Source: Pseudomonas fluorescens (GTDB taxonomy: Bacteria > Pseudomonadota > Gammaproteobacteria > Pseudomonadales > Pseudomonadaceae). From it: a DNA stretch of 64,000 bases. The notes below the pieces were generated by a model that was not told the origin of the DNA, made no database searches, and worked only from the letters and a program-made list of their open reading frames with translations. Location of the stretch: assembly GCF_004683905.1 (NCBI RefSeq), contig NZ_CP038438.1, forward strand, positions 3,782,001-3,846,000, given 5' to 3'. Within the stretch, counting starts at the first letter, position 1. Every line of letters begins with the position of its first letter. This document shows positions 8,773 through 17,689 of the stretch, piece after piece. The translations under genes were made by a program, and so were the position numbers.

Positions 8773-8883
8773 CTCCGGACATGATCTGGTATTCAGATCG
8801 GCACACAACGGTTCGTGATCCGCCGCTTTGAACTAGAGTGATTGCCGTCGCGCGCAGAACAATAAAAATCCCAGGAGTGGTCA

Positions 8884-9315
8884 ATGTCCGAACTGAACCT
8901 GCACCCCAACGCCGCCGAATCCCTGAAACGCTGGCACGAGATGATCCGCACCGGCAACCTCAAGGCCTTGCCCGAACTGCTCGATGCCAATGCCGTGTTC
9001 CGCTCGCCCATGGCCCACTCGCCTTACCCCGGCGCGCCAGTGGTGACGATGATCCTCAACACCGTGTTCGACGTGTTTGAAGATTTCAAATACCACCGCG
9101 AACTGGTGACTGCCGATGGTTTGAATGTGGTTTTGGAGTTCAGCGCCAAGGTGGGGACGAAAGAACTGAAGGGGATCGACATGATTCGCTTCGATGAGAG
9201 CGGGAAAATTGTAGAGTTCGAGGTGATGGTGCGGCCGTTGAGCGGGTTGCAGGCCCTCGGCGAAGAGATGGGGCGGCGGCTTGGTGCGTATCTGGCAAGC
9301 GCGAAACCAAAGTAG
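8884..9315 (+). CDS. SnoaL/NTF2-like fold protein
   Basis: A 143-aa protein with the cone-shaped NTF2-like fold across residues ~10-130. The opening helix (SLKRWHEMIRTGNLKALPEL) and the strand pattern ending IVEFEVMVRPLSGLQALGE are typical of the nuclear transport factor 2 family in bacteria. Members range from ketosteroid isomerases to ligand-binding proteins, so no activity is assigned. Start is supported by CAGGAG upstream. It is monocistronic and followed by a strong terminator shared with mqo, which converges from the other side. Confidence 0.8.
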   Translation: MSELNLHPNAAESLKRWHEMIRTGNLKALPELLDANAVFRSPMAHSPYPGAPVVTMILNTVFDVFEDFKYHRELVTADGLNVVLEFSAKVGTKELKGIDMIRFDESGKIVEFEVMVRPLSGLQALGEEMGRRLGAYLASAKPK

Positions 9316-9328
9316 GATCAGGCGCCAC

Positions 9329-9367
9329 AAAAAAGCCCACTGACCGTTACCGGTTCAGTGGGCTTTT
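9329..9367. terminator. Bidirectional intrinsic terminator
   Basis: Stem AAAAGCCCACTGA / TTCAGTGGGCTTTT with an 8-10 base loop lies between the converging NTF2-like gene and mqo. A-run on one side and T-run on the other make it usable on both strands. Confidence 0.88.
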
Positions 9368-9384
9368 GCGTATCTGGCGTCTAG

Positions 9385-11040
9385 TTACAGCGCCATGTCA
9401 CGTGCAGCATTTTCCTTCGGTGCGTCAGCTTTTTCAGCTGCAGGTGCAGCCGGGGCAGCAGCCTGACCGATCACCGGTGGAGTTGGCAGTTCGAGGATCT
9501 TGGCGGTGTACGCCCACTCTTGTGCCACTTTGGCCGGATCGCTGTTCAGCTGAGTGCCGTAGCTTGGAACGATCTGGTGCAGCTTGGCCTGCCACTCAGG
9601 GGTGGCGACTTTGTCTTTGAAGACTTTCTGCAGCACGCTCAGCATGATCGGTGCAGCGGTCGACGCGCCTGGCGATGCGCCCAGCAGGCCGGCGATGGAG
9701 CCGTCTTGTGCAGCAACGATTTCGGTGCCCAGTTTCAGCACGCCGCCAGCGGCTTCATCACGCTTGATGATTTGCACGCGCTGGCCGGCTTGCCACAGGC
9801 GCCAGTCTTCGGCTTTGGCGTTCGGGAAGTATTCCTTCAGCGCGTTCAGACGGTCTTCATCCGACAGCATCAGTTGACCGGCCAGGTACTCGACCAGCGG
9901 GTATTCCTTGATGCCGACCTTGGTCATCGGCCAGATGTTGTGGGTGGTGGTGCTGGTCAGCAGGTCCAGGTACGAGCCTTCTTTGAGGAACTTGGTGCTG
10001 AAGGTCGCGAATGGGCCAAACAGGATGACGCGCTTGCCGTCCAGAACACGGGTGTCCAGGTGCGGAACCGACATCGGCGGTGCGCCAACCGAAGCTTTAC
10101 CGTAGGCCTTGGCCAGGTGCTGCTCGGCGATGGCCGGGTTATCGGTCACCAGGAACGAGCCGCCGACCGGGAAGCCAGCGTATTCCTTGGCTTCAGGAAT
10201 GCCCGACTTCTGCAGCAGGTGCAGAGCGCCGCCACCAGCGCCGATGAACACGAACTTGGCGTCGGTTTCGGTCTTGGTGCCGTCTTTCAGGTTTTTGTAG
10301 CTGACGCGCCAGGTGCCGTCGGCGTTCTTGGTGATGTCTTCGACTTCACTCGACAGCTTCAGGTCGAAGTTAGGCTTGGTCTGCAGGTAACCGGCGAACT
10401 GGCGGGTGATTTCGCCGAAGTTCATATCGGTACCCAGCGGGCTCCAGGTGGCCGCGATTTTCTGGTTCGGGTCACGCCCTTCCATCATCAGCGGGACCCA
10501 TTTCTTGATCACAGCCGGGTCTTCGGAGTACTGCATGCCGGCGAACAGCGGGCTCGCTTGCAGGGCTTCGTAGCGCTTTTTCAGGAACTTGATGTTGTCA
10601 TCGCCCCACACGAAGCTCATGTGCGGCGTGGTGTTGATGAACGAGCGAGGGTTCTTCAGAACGCCTTGCTGAACCTGCCAGGCCCAGAACTGACGGGACA
10701 CCTGGAACGCTTCGTTGATCTCGACCGCTTTCGGGATCGTCACGTTGCCTTTGTCGTCTTCCGGGGTGTAGTTCAGCTCAGCCAGGGCGGAGTGACCAGT
10801 ACCGGCGTTGTTCCAGCCGTTGGAGCTTTCCAGGGCGACGCCATCGAGGCGCTCGACCATTTCCATCGACCAGCTTGGCTCCAGCTCATTGATCCACACA
10901 CCCAGGGTGGTGCTCATGATGCCGCCGCCGATCAGCAGAACGTCGACTTTCTTTGCTTCTGCAGCATTGGCGGACGACATCCCCATCGCCAAAGCCAGCC
11001 CGAGCAAGGCTGTGTTCACTTTCTTAAACATCCGTTGCAC
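9385..11040 (-). CDS. mqo: Malate:quinone oxidoreductase
   Basis: A 551-aa FAD-dependent enzyme that oxidises L-malate to oxaloacetate and passes electrons to membrane quinone, replacing or supplementing NAD malate dehydrogenase in the TCA cycle. The N-terminus is a signal-like hydrophobic stretch (residues ~10-26), followed by the dinucleotide-binding GGGIMSTTLGVWINELEP and the SSNGWNNAGTGHSALAEL segment diagnostic of the Mqo family. C-terminal GASPGASTAAPIML also fits. The last ~40 residues form an Ala/Pro-rich tail not needed for catalysis and seen in Pseudomonas homologues. Monocistronic. Confidence 0.95.
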   Translation of the reverse strand: MQRMFKKVNTALLGLALAMGMSSANAAEAKKVDVLLIGGGIMSTTLGVWINELEPSWSMEMVERLDGVALESSNGWNNAGTGHSALAELNYTPEDDKGNVTIPKAVEINEAFQVSRQFWAWQVQQGVLKNPRSFINTTPHMSFVWGDDNIKFLKKRYEALQASPLFAGMQYSEDPAVIKKWVPLMMEGRDPNQKIAATWSPLGTDMNFGEITRQFAGYLQTKPNFDLKLSSEVEDITKNADGTWRVSYKNLKDGTKTETDAKFVFIGAGGGALHLLQKSGIPEAKEYAGFPVGGSFLVTDNPAIAEQHLAKAYGKASVGAPPMSVPHLDTRVLDGKRVILFGPFATFSTKFLKEGSYLDLLTSTTTHNIWPMTKVGIKEYPLVEYLAGQLMLSDEDRLNALKEYFPNAKAEDWRLWQAGQRVQIIKRDEAAGGVLKLGTEIVAAQDGSIAGLLGASPGASTAAPIMLSVLQKVFKDKVATPEWQAKLHQIVPSYGTQLNSDPAKVAQEWAYTAKILELPTPPVIGQAAAPAAPAAEKADAPKENAARDMAL

Positions 11041-11479
11041 CTATGATAAAACGCCTTCCGCCCGCCGCTGTTATCTGTATGCGATCCGCTTTGATGACGC
11101 TCAGGCTCGCGTCGCAGATTCCGGCACACTTCAATTTTGACGGGTGGGCACACAAGGCCGACGTACCACATCGACCTCAGTTAATGTCCCTTCTGAACTG
11201 ACTTCTTATCATTATTGGCTTCAGCTACTTGAGCGACAGGGATTCCGTCAGCCCGCCCCAAAGGCAGGCAAACCGAATAAGGTCAAACCAAGTTGGCGCG
11301 AAGAATATCACGTCAGGGCAAACCCGCGCGTCTGTTCCCGACTTGAGAGTCTTTTTCCGCTCTGGGCGTTATCGGCCGGTTTGGGCTGAACATGATTCAG
11401 AAACCTGTGGTGGCTGGGCTGGCTCCATCGCGAGCAGGCTCACTCCTACAGGGAATGGGCTGCTCTCGCGATGGCGGCG
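11041..11479. other. Intergenic region between mqo and the chemoreceptor, with a REP pair
   Basis: 439 bases without a supported gene. 11415-11479 holds an imperfect REP doublet (ATCGCGAGCAGGCTCACTCC, then a shortened opposite arm ending GCTCTCGCGATGG). The stretch next to mqo should contain its promoter, but no clear -35/-10 pair stands out. Short frames here have no ribosome-binding site or recognisable product. Confidence 0.6.
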
Positions 11480-13093
11480 CTACAACCGAAACCGATCCAC
11501 CGACAACGCCAACGCCCCCGCCAGACTCGACAGCTCGTCCGTGGTATTGGCCGTCTGCCCGATCACTTTACTGTTGCCCTCGGACATCCCGGCGATCATT
11601 TCCACCTGATGGGCGATTTCGTTGCTGGCATGACTTTGCTCGCCGATGGTGCGAGTGATGTCGTTGACCAGTTGCGTGGTGCTGAGGGTGGCGTCGAGGA
11701 TTTCGCGAATCGCCCGTTCGACTTCAGCCGTGACCGCCATGCCCTTGTCGACCTGGGCCACGCCGGCCTCCATGCTGCTGACCGCCTCGCGGGTGCTGTT
11801 TTGGATCCGTGCAACCATCGCGGCGATTTCCTGGGTTGAGGCGCTGGTGCGTGCCGCCAGGCTGCGCACTTCGTCGGCAACTACCGCGAAGCCACGGCCC
11901 TGCTCGCCGGCCCGCGCTGCCTCGATGGCGGCGTTGAGTGCCAGCAGGTTGGTCTGGTCGGCGATGCTCTTGATCACCTGAATGATGTTGAAGATGCCTT
12001 CGGATTCCTGATCCAGCGTACGGATCACCTGCGCCGACTGTTGCGCCGAGCGGGCGATGTCGTCCATGTCGCTGACCACCTGATGGATCACCTGTCCGCC
12101 GCTCTTGGCCAGCGACTCGGCCTGATTGGCCATGCCCAGCGCGCGTTCGGCATGACGGGTGATTTCCTCGATGCTGGCGGTCATCTGGCTCGCGGCGGCG
12201 GCCATGGTGCCGGCCGCGGCGCTTTGCTGCTGACTGCTGTCAGCGACCTGATGGCAGCCGTGGCTCAGTTGCTCGCTCATGCCGCTGACCCCATGGGCGT
12301 TGCGCCGAACGACATCGATCATGTTGCGCAGGTCACGCTGCATGGTCGCCAGACTGCGGATCAGCGTACTGGCCTCGTCCTTGCCGGTGGGCTCGCTGAT
12401 CGGTTCGCTGAGGTTGCCGTGGGCAATGCTTTGCGCGATCTGGTTGGCGGATTTCAGCGGCCCCATGATGCTGCGGGTCACCCAACGCCCTTGCGCCAAT
12501 AACAGCAGCAGACTGGCGAGCAATACTGCGCCGAGGGCGATGTTGGCGTTGCGAATGGCGCTTTCGGTGGCCTGGCTGGTGTCACGGGTGTTGCTTTCGA
12601 TCAGTTCGCTGAGGGCCGCCATCTGCTCTTCGAGCTGACTGAAGGCCGCATTGAACGTGCCCAGCTCCCGTTGCGCGCTGTCCGGGTTGTCCAGTGCCAG
12701 GCCGACAATGCGCTCGGCCGCCGCAATGTAGGTATCCAGGCTGGGCTTGACGTGTTCCAGAGCGGCCCTGATCGTGGGATTGACCGGCAATTTGAGGTTT
12801 TCATCCAGCACTTCGCGAAAATGCGTGGCGTGCTCGTTGATCGAGTCCCGCACCTCTGCGGCTGTGCCGGTACTTTTGCCCAAGCCGACCAGCATTGCCG
12901 AATACACGTCGGCTCGCAGCGCATCGTGCATCATGTCGGCTTCCATGTGATTGCGCAGCGCGGTCATGCTCACCGCGTTGTCGTTCACCGCTGCGGACAT
13001 GCGCGTATTCCCCACATAGCTGACCAGACTCACGATCAGCGCCGTCAACAGACTGGTGGCAATCAGCAGCAGCAAACGCAATTTGATCGACAC
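11480..13093 (-). CDS. Methyl-accepting chemotaxis protein
   Basis: A 537-aa transmembrane chemoreceptor. TM1 spans ~7-27 and TM2 ~185-205, with a periplasmic helical ligand domain (~30-185) of the four-helix-bundle type. HAMP lies at ~205-260 and the cytoplasmic signalling coiled coil from ~270 to the end. The hairpin tip reads IADQTNLLALNAAIEAARAG, the universal CheA/CheW contact region. No C-terminal CheR/CheB tether pentapeptide is present. Ligand unknown. The gene is divergent from the DUF2388 gene and stands alone. Confidence 0.93.
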   Translation of the reverse strand: MSIKLRLLLLIATSLLTALIVSLVSYVGNTRMSAAVNDNAVSMTALRNHMEADMMHDALRADVYSAMLVGLGKSTGTAAEVRDSINEHATHFREVLDENLKLPVNPTIRAALEHVKPSLDTYIAAAERIVGLALDNPDSAQRELGTFNAAFSQLEEQMAALSELIESNTRDTSQATESAIRNANIALGAVLLASLLLLLAQGRWVTRSIMGPLKSANQIAQSIAHGNLSEPISEPTGKDEASTLIRSLATMQRDLRNMIDVVRRNAHGVSGMSEQLSHGCHQVADSSQQQSAAAGTMAAAASQMTASIEEITRHAERALGMANQAESLAKSGGQVIHQVVSDMDDIARSAQQSAQVIRTLDQESEGIFNIIQVIKSIADQTNLLALNAAIEAARAGEQGRGFAVVADEVRSLAARTSASTQEIAAMVARIQNSTREAVSSMEAGVAQVDKGMAVTAEVERAIREILDATLSTTQLVNDITRTIGEQSHASNEIAHQVEMIAGMSEGNSKVIGQTANTTDELSSLAGALALSVDRFRL

Positions 13094-13283
13094 GGTGGGT
13101 TCCTCCCCTGAGGCGCGCCGGAATGCGCCTTTCAGGATTTCAGTTAAGCTTATTTGTGCAGATGTGCCGCTTCAGAGCGTTTCAGCAAGTATCCGTGTGT
13201 TCGAACGGAACTCCGGCAAAGGTCGCACCTCTGAGATTATGTAGTCCTTCCTTTTTGCTTCGCGCTTGTGGAGGAACATCGTC

Positions 13284-13598
13284 ATGCGCAAGTTAGTGCT
13301 CATTTCTTCTCTCCTGCTCTGCCTCCCTGTCGGCTCGGCGCTGGCCCGTGTCGACGCCGGCGATGTCGCCACCTCAGCGGGCGTTTCCGCGTCGCTGTAC
13401 TCGACCTTCAAGGATCACAAAATGGTGATCCCGGCGCGCGACGACCTGTCAGCGTTCGTCGCCAGCGGCGGGGCCATCCGTGGGGTTTATCTTGAGTCGG
13501 TACTGCAACAGGTGCGGCACGACAACCCCGGCCTCAATGCCAGCGATGAAGACCTTGCCAACGCGATTCTGGTGCATTACGAAGGCCTGAATCAGTAG
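13284..13598 (+). CDS. DUF2388-family exported protein
   Basis: A 104-aa protein with a signal peptide (LVLISSLLLCLPVGSALA, residues ~4-21). The mature part contains the family pattern SAGVSASLYSTFKDHKMVIPARDDLSAFVASGGAIRGVYLE... and ends LANAILVHYEGL. DUF2388 proteins are small, nearly Pseudomonas-restricted and often multicopy; their role is unknown. ATG at 13284 is chosen because GGAGG lies 8 bases upstream and because it begins the signal peptide. It is divergent from the chemoreceptor. Confidence 0.82.
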   Translation: MRKLVLISSLLLCLPVGSALARVDAGDVATSAGVSASLYSTFKDHKMVIPARDDLSAFVASGGAIRGVYLESVLQQVRHDNPGLNASDEDLANAILVHYEGLNQ

Positions 13599-13666
13599 TT
13601 GCCAGGGACGCAGCGGCCGATGGACGGCAGCTGAGGGCGCATAGGCAAAACCGTCTGACGGCCTCT

Positions 13667-14089
13667 ATGATGGAGGCCATGACGACTCTTGCGCCTCCTG
13701 CGCCTTTGCGCTCACCCTGCCCGCCCGGCGCCTGCGATTGCGGGCGCGACGCGTTGCTGGAAACGCCGGGCACGGATCTGCGCATTCTGCGCCTGACCCG
13801 CGAGCAGGAAAAAATCCTCCTCGCACGGCTGGAACAACTCAAGGACCTCGCGGATTTGCGGCATCTGCAACAGCGCATGCACGAGCAGTTGGGCCTGCGC
13901 GTGGAAGTCGCTCCGGGGTTTCATGAGGTACGCAGCATGCTCGGCATCGAGATTCAGATCGAGGCGCTGCCGGGACTGTGCCGCAAGACCCGCAAGTCAA
14001 TCCCGGCCGCGATTCGTCGGGGCTTGAACAACCACCCCGAAATCGCCTTCGAGCTGCTCAACGCCCACGACTTGCTGCGCGATACCTGA
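13667..14089 (+). CDS. Conserved hypothetical protein with Cys-rich N-terminus
   Basis: A 140-aa soluble protein I do not recognise. The N-terminal third has a tight cysteine cluster (SPCPPGACDCGRDALL, residues ~16-31) that could bind a metal or Fe-S cluster. The remainder is helical and charged (LARLEQLKDLADLRHLQQRM), followed by GLCRKTRKSIPAAIRRGL. Two starts are possible: ATG at 13667, or ATG at 13679, which has GGAGG only 2 bases upstream. It converges on ligD with stop codons abutting. Codon use matches its neighbours, so it is probably a real gene. Confidence 0.65.
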   Translation: MMEAMTTLAPPAPLRSPCPPGACDCGRDALLETPGTDLRILRLTREQEKILLARLEQLKDLADLRHLQQRMHEQLGLRVEVAPGFHEVRSMLGIEIQIEALPGLCRKTRKSIPAAIRRGLNNHPEIAFELLNAHDLLRDT

Positions 14090-16708
14090 TCATTTTTTCA
14101 TGCCAACCCGCTTGCGCATTTCTGCGGTGATGCTCTGGCGGGTTTTCTTCAGGTCGGCCCACGGCTCATCGCCGACTTCGTTCAGACGCTCATGGACATT
14201 GCTGATGTTCCACTGATTGCCACCCTTGATCTCCCCCACTTCTTCGCGAAACAGCGGTACCGACACCGACAGTCCCTCACGGGTGCGCGCCGCGTAGGCA
14301 CAAATGGTGGTGGCGCCCAGGCCGTTACGCAGGTAGTCGATGAAGATCCGACCGACACGATTTTTCGGCCCGGACACCGCGGAAAAGCGTTCCGGCAACA
14401 GCTTGGCCATGTGACTGACGATCGCATGGCTGAAATCCTTGACCTCGTCCCAGCCATGCTTGCGGGTCAACGGCACCACCAGGTGAATGCCTTTGCCGCC
14501 GCTGGTCTTGAGAAACGCCCTGAGCCCCAGTTCATCCAGCACGGTGAGGGTCAGCGCAGTGGCTTCGACCATGCTTTTCCACGGCAGCGCAGGGTCTGGG
14601 TCGAGGTCGAGAACAAACCGGTCAGGCTTTTCCAGATCGACGGTGGTGGCGTTCCAGGTGTGCAACTCGACCGTGCTCATCTGCACTGCGCCGATCAAGG
14701 CTTCGGCGTTGTTGATCAACATCACTGGTTGCCCGGTAACGTCCTTGTCCAGCGTGGTGATGCCGGGAATCGCCAGACGCTCGGCGTTTTTCTGGAAAAA
14801 CAGTTCGCCGGCAATGCCGTCCGGCGCCCGCACCAGCGCAACCGGGCGATCCTTGAGCTGCGGCAGAATCCACTCGGCGACGCTGGCGTAATACTCGGCC
14901 AGTTGCATCTTGGTGGTGCCGCTGACCGCATCGATCACCCGATCCGGGTGGGTGATGCGCACTTTGCCGCTGGCCAGCCCCAACTGGGACGGCGCTGGTT
15001 CGGCTTTCTTCGGCTCGGTGGCTTTCTTTGATTCTGCAGTTTTCTTCGACGAGGCAGCTTTTTTCGACGGGGTGGCTTTCGCTGAAGTCTTCACGGGTTT
15101 CGCGCGCTCCTCGGTAATCGACCTGGCCGGTTTGTCATTGCGCAGACCATGGAACACGGCGTGACGTACCGAACCGTCCTTGGTCATTTCGGCGAACGCC
15201 ACTTCTGCCAACAGATTCGGTTTGAGCCAGTGCACGCCTTTGGCCTCGAAGCCGCTCGGCGGATTGACCACCGCACCCTTCTTCACCTGCAACGGCTTGA
15301 GCTGGGCGAGGATGCTCTTCAATGTAATTTCATTGAAGCCGGTGCCGACCTTGCCGGCATAGCGCAACTCGCCACTGTCGCGATCATGCAGGCCCAGCAG
15401 CAAGGCGCCGAAGGCACTGCGCGCGCCTTTCGGATCGGTATAGCCGACGACCACGAATTCCTGCCGATGCTTGCACTTGAGCTTGATCCAGTCACTGCTG
15501 CGCCGCGACACGTAGGGCGAGCCGAGACGTTTGCCGATCAGCCCCTCCATCTGCATCTGGCAGGCACTGTTGAGCAGTGCGTCCGCCGTTTCATCGAAGG
15601 CTTCGGAGAAGCGCAGCAACGGCTGCTCATGCCCACCGAGTACCGTGGACAGCGCAGCGCGGCGCTCCTCGACCGGCACTTCGCGCAGGTCAACACCGTT
15701 GAGGTACGGCATGTCGAACAGGTAGTACATGATGCTGCCGCTGCGCCCGGCTTCGAAGGCGTTTTGCAACGCCTGAAAATCCGGCACACCCTGCTCGTTG
15801 GTGACCACCACTTCGCCGTCCAGCCATGCCGATTCAAGCCCCAGCTCAGCCAGTGCTTGCGCCTGTTGCGGCAGTTTGTGCGTCCAGTCGTGACCGTTGC
15901 GGGTGAACAGTTGCACCTGATCGTGATCGATGCGCGCCATGATCCGGTAGCCGTCGAACTTGATCTCGTAGCTCCACTGCCCTTCTGGTGCGCTGTCGAC
16001 CAGGGTCGCCAGTTCCGGTTTGAGCTGCGCCGGCAGTTTGGCCTTGCGCGCTCCGGTGAGCGTCCCGGATGCCGCTTTGCGCGGTTTCGCCGGGGCCTTT
16101 TTCACGGGCCTGGCTTGCTCGGCGGCGAGCTTGGGTTTGCTGATCAGGGTGCGCTCGCTGAGCACGCTGTCCGGCTCGGCGCTGAGCACATCGTAGTCGT
16201 CCTGCGGGCGCGCCGCACTGTCCTGATGTTTGATCAGAAACCAGTTTTCCTTCTTGCCCGGCATGTGCGTGCGCACCAGATTCCAGATCCCGGAGAGCTT
16301 TTCGCCCTGCAGCTCGAACTTGAGTTTGCCCTTGGCGTAGGCCTTGGCTGGATCCTCCTGCGGAATCCACACACCACGATCCCAGACAATTACATCGCCT
16401 GCACCGTAATGCCCCTCGGGAATGCTGCCCTCGAACGTCGCATAATCCAGCGGATGGTCTTCGACGTGTACCGCCAGACGCTTGACCTTGGGATCGAGCG
16501 ACGGGCCCTTGGGCACCGCCCAGCTCTTCAGTGCGCCATCGAGTTCGAGGCGAAAGTCGTAATGCAGGTGCGAAGCGTCGTGCTTCTGGATGCAGAACTG
16601 CAGCGCATGCTCAGTGGCCTTGCTGCGGCCACGACGCTTGACGGCAGCGGGCTCCGAGGTCGCCGAGAAATCGCGCTTGCGGTTGTAGTCGTCGAGGTTC
16701 CTGGTCAT
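14090..16708 (-). CDS. ligD: Multifunctional DNA ligase D (NHEJ)
   Basis: An 872-aa ATP-dependent ligase of bacterial non-homologous end joining. Three modules run in the Pseudomonas order: 3'-phosphoesterase (~10-190; HYDFRLELDG, HPLDYATFEG), ligase (~225-530; lysine nucleophile K250 in EIKFDGYR) and archaeo-eukaryotic primase-type polymerase (~590-865; the DLDPDP acidic pair, and SGGKGIHLVVPL). A Lys/Ala-rich linker (~535-580) joins the last two. LigD works with the Ku end-binding protein, but no ku gene lies in this window, so Ku must be encoded elsewhere if the pathway is intact. Next to it are the methyltransferase and redox-enzyme genes, with no clear functional link. Confidence 0.95.
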   Translation of the reverse strand: MTRNLDDYNRKRDFSATSEPAAVKRRGRSKATEHALQFCIQKHDASHLHYDFRLELDGALKSWAVPKGPSLDPKVKRLAVHVEDHPLDYATFEGSIPEGHYGAGDVIVWDRGVWIPQEDPAKAYAKGKLKFELQGEKLSGIWNLVRTHMPGKKENWFLIKHQDSAARPQDDYDVLSAEPDSVLSERTLISKPKLAAEQARPVKKAPAKPRKAASGTLTGARKAKLPAQLKPELATLVDSAPEGQWSYEIKFDGYRIMARIDHDQVQLFTRNGHDWTHKLPQQAQALAELGLESAWLDGEVVVTNEQGVPDFQALQNAFEAGRSGSIMYYLFDMPYLNGVDLREVPVEERRAALSTVLGGHEQPLLRFSEAFDETADALLNSACQMQMEGLIGKRLGSPYVSRRSSDWIKLKCKHRQEFVVVGYTDPKGARSAFGALLLGLHDRDSGELRYAGKVGTGFNEITLKSILAQLKPLQVKKGAVVNPPSGFEAKGVHWLKPNLLAEVAFAEMTKDGSVRHAVFHGLRNDKPARSITEERAKPVKTSAKATPSKKAASSKKTAESKKATEPKKAEPAPSQLGLASGKVRITHPDRVIDAVSGTTKMQLAEYYASVAEWILPQLKDRPVALVRAPDGIAGELFFQKNAERLAIPGITTLDKDVTGQPVMLINNAEALIGAVQMSTVELHTWNATTVDLEKPDRFVLDLDPDPALPWKSMVEATALTLTVLDELGLRAFLKTSGGKGIHLVVPLTRKHGWDEVKDFSHAIVSHMAKLLPERFSAVSGPKNRVGRIFIDYLRNGLGATTICAYAARTREGLSVSVPLFREEVGEIKGGNQWNISNVHERLNEVGDEPWADLKKTRQSITAEMRKRVGMKK

Positions 16709-16725
16709 GGCGCACCTGCCTTGTG

Positions 16726-17679
16726 TCAGCCAATGCGGGTCACGGTCAGCGCGACCACGGCGATCCGGTCTACGCGCTGGTAACCGGGGTTCAACAACTC
16801 TTCACCGAACACGTCGGGATCCAGCTCGCGATAGGTCCAGCCGAATCGCGTCGAGTCCAGGCGTGGCACCACGGTGTCGAAAAACGGATCGCGGCCATCG
16901 ACCATCGCTACCCCTGTGTACAACAGCAACGAGCCACCGGGCGCCAGTCGATTGAGCGCCTGCTCGACGATGCGCAGCGACAACCCCGCACCGAGCGAGC
17001 CACCGCCATGCCGATAAGCACGCCCCGCCGGGTCAGCCATGTACGGCGGGTTGGCGACAATCAGGTCGAAGTTGCCTTCGGTGCCCTGCAGTACATCACT
17101 GGCCTGCACCTCGACATTCGCGACCTCGGCCAATGCTGCGTTGATCGCGGTCAGGCGCAGCGCGGCGGGATTGATGTCGACCGCCAGCACCTGCGATTCT
17201 CGCCGTGCGCGGGCAATCAGGATGGCGCCGACGCCGGCGCCGCAGCCAATGTCCACCGCACGCTGAATCGGCGCGAAGCTCTGTTGCAGATGCGCGTGAA
17301 TCAGCTGTGCAAACCGGTAAGTGTCCGGGCCGAAAAATACCGAGTCGGCGGCATCGGTGGGAAAGCCGGAATGCACGAACAACAAGTCATCAAGACTCGA
17401 CCAGCGCACCCGGCTTTTCAAGCGGCCGTCGTAGACGTCAATCACTTGTGCCTCCTGCAATTGCCGCTGTTCGTCAGCGGACAACAGCCCCGGTTCGAAC
17501 GGGCGCGACCAGCCGAAGACGTCGCGCAGGGTATCGGCCACCTGCCCTTCGTCACGCTGGTTGACCCGCTGATGGGTCAATGGCGTTGGCGTGATGAAAC
17601 GGTAGCCGTCGGCCTGCAAGCGCCGGCCGAGTTGCAGCAGCGTGAGATCATTGGCGGACAGTTGTTCTTCCTGATTCAT
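16726..17679 (-). CDS. Class I SAM-dependent methyltransferase with NPPY motif
   Basis: A 317-aa methyltransferase. The C-terminal Rossmann domain (~130-310) has the SAM-binding VDIGCGAGVGAILIARA and the catalytic NPPY motif (VANPPYMAD) that marks enzymes acting on planar nitrogen such as glutamine side chains or nucleobase amines. The N-terminal ~120 residues are a separate substrate domain. The start at 17679 is chosen over an upstream in-frame ATG because AAGGA precedes it and the upstream gene ends 11 bases earlier. It is probably co-transcribed with the redox enzyme upstream. Substrate unknown; release-factor or ribosomal-protein methylation is possible. Confidence 0.8.
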   Translation of the reverse strand: MNQEEQLSANDLTLLQLGRRLQADGYRFITPTPLTHQRVNQRDEGQVADTLRDVFGWSRPFEPGLLSADEQRQLQEAQVIDVYDGRLKSRVRWSSLDDLLFVHSGFPTDAADSVFFGPDTYRFAQLIHAHLQQSFAPIQRAVDIGCGAGVGAILIARARRESQVLAVDINPAALRLTAINAALAEVANVEVQASDVLQGTEGNFDLIVANPPYMADPAGRAYRHGGGSLGAGLSLRIVEQALNRLAPGGSLLLYTGVAMVDGRDPFFDTVVPRLDSTRFGWTYRELDPDVFGEELLNPGYQRVDRIAVVALTVTRIG

Positions 17680-17689
17680 GGAGATTTCC

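Noticed and set aside
11041..11414. Short frames upstream of mqo as genes
   Set aside because: No ribosome-binding sites, no recognisable domains, and composition like intergenic DNA.
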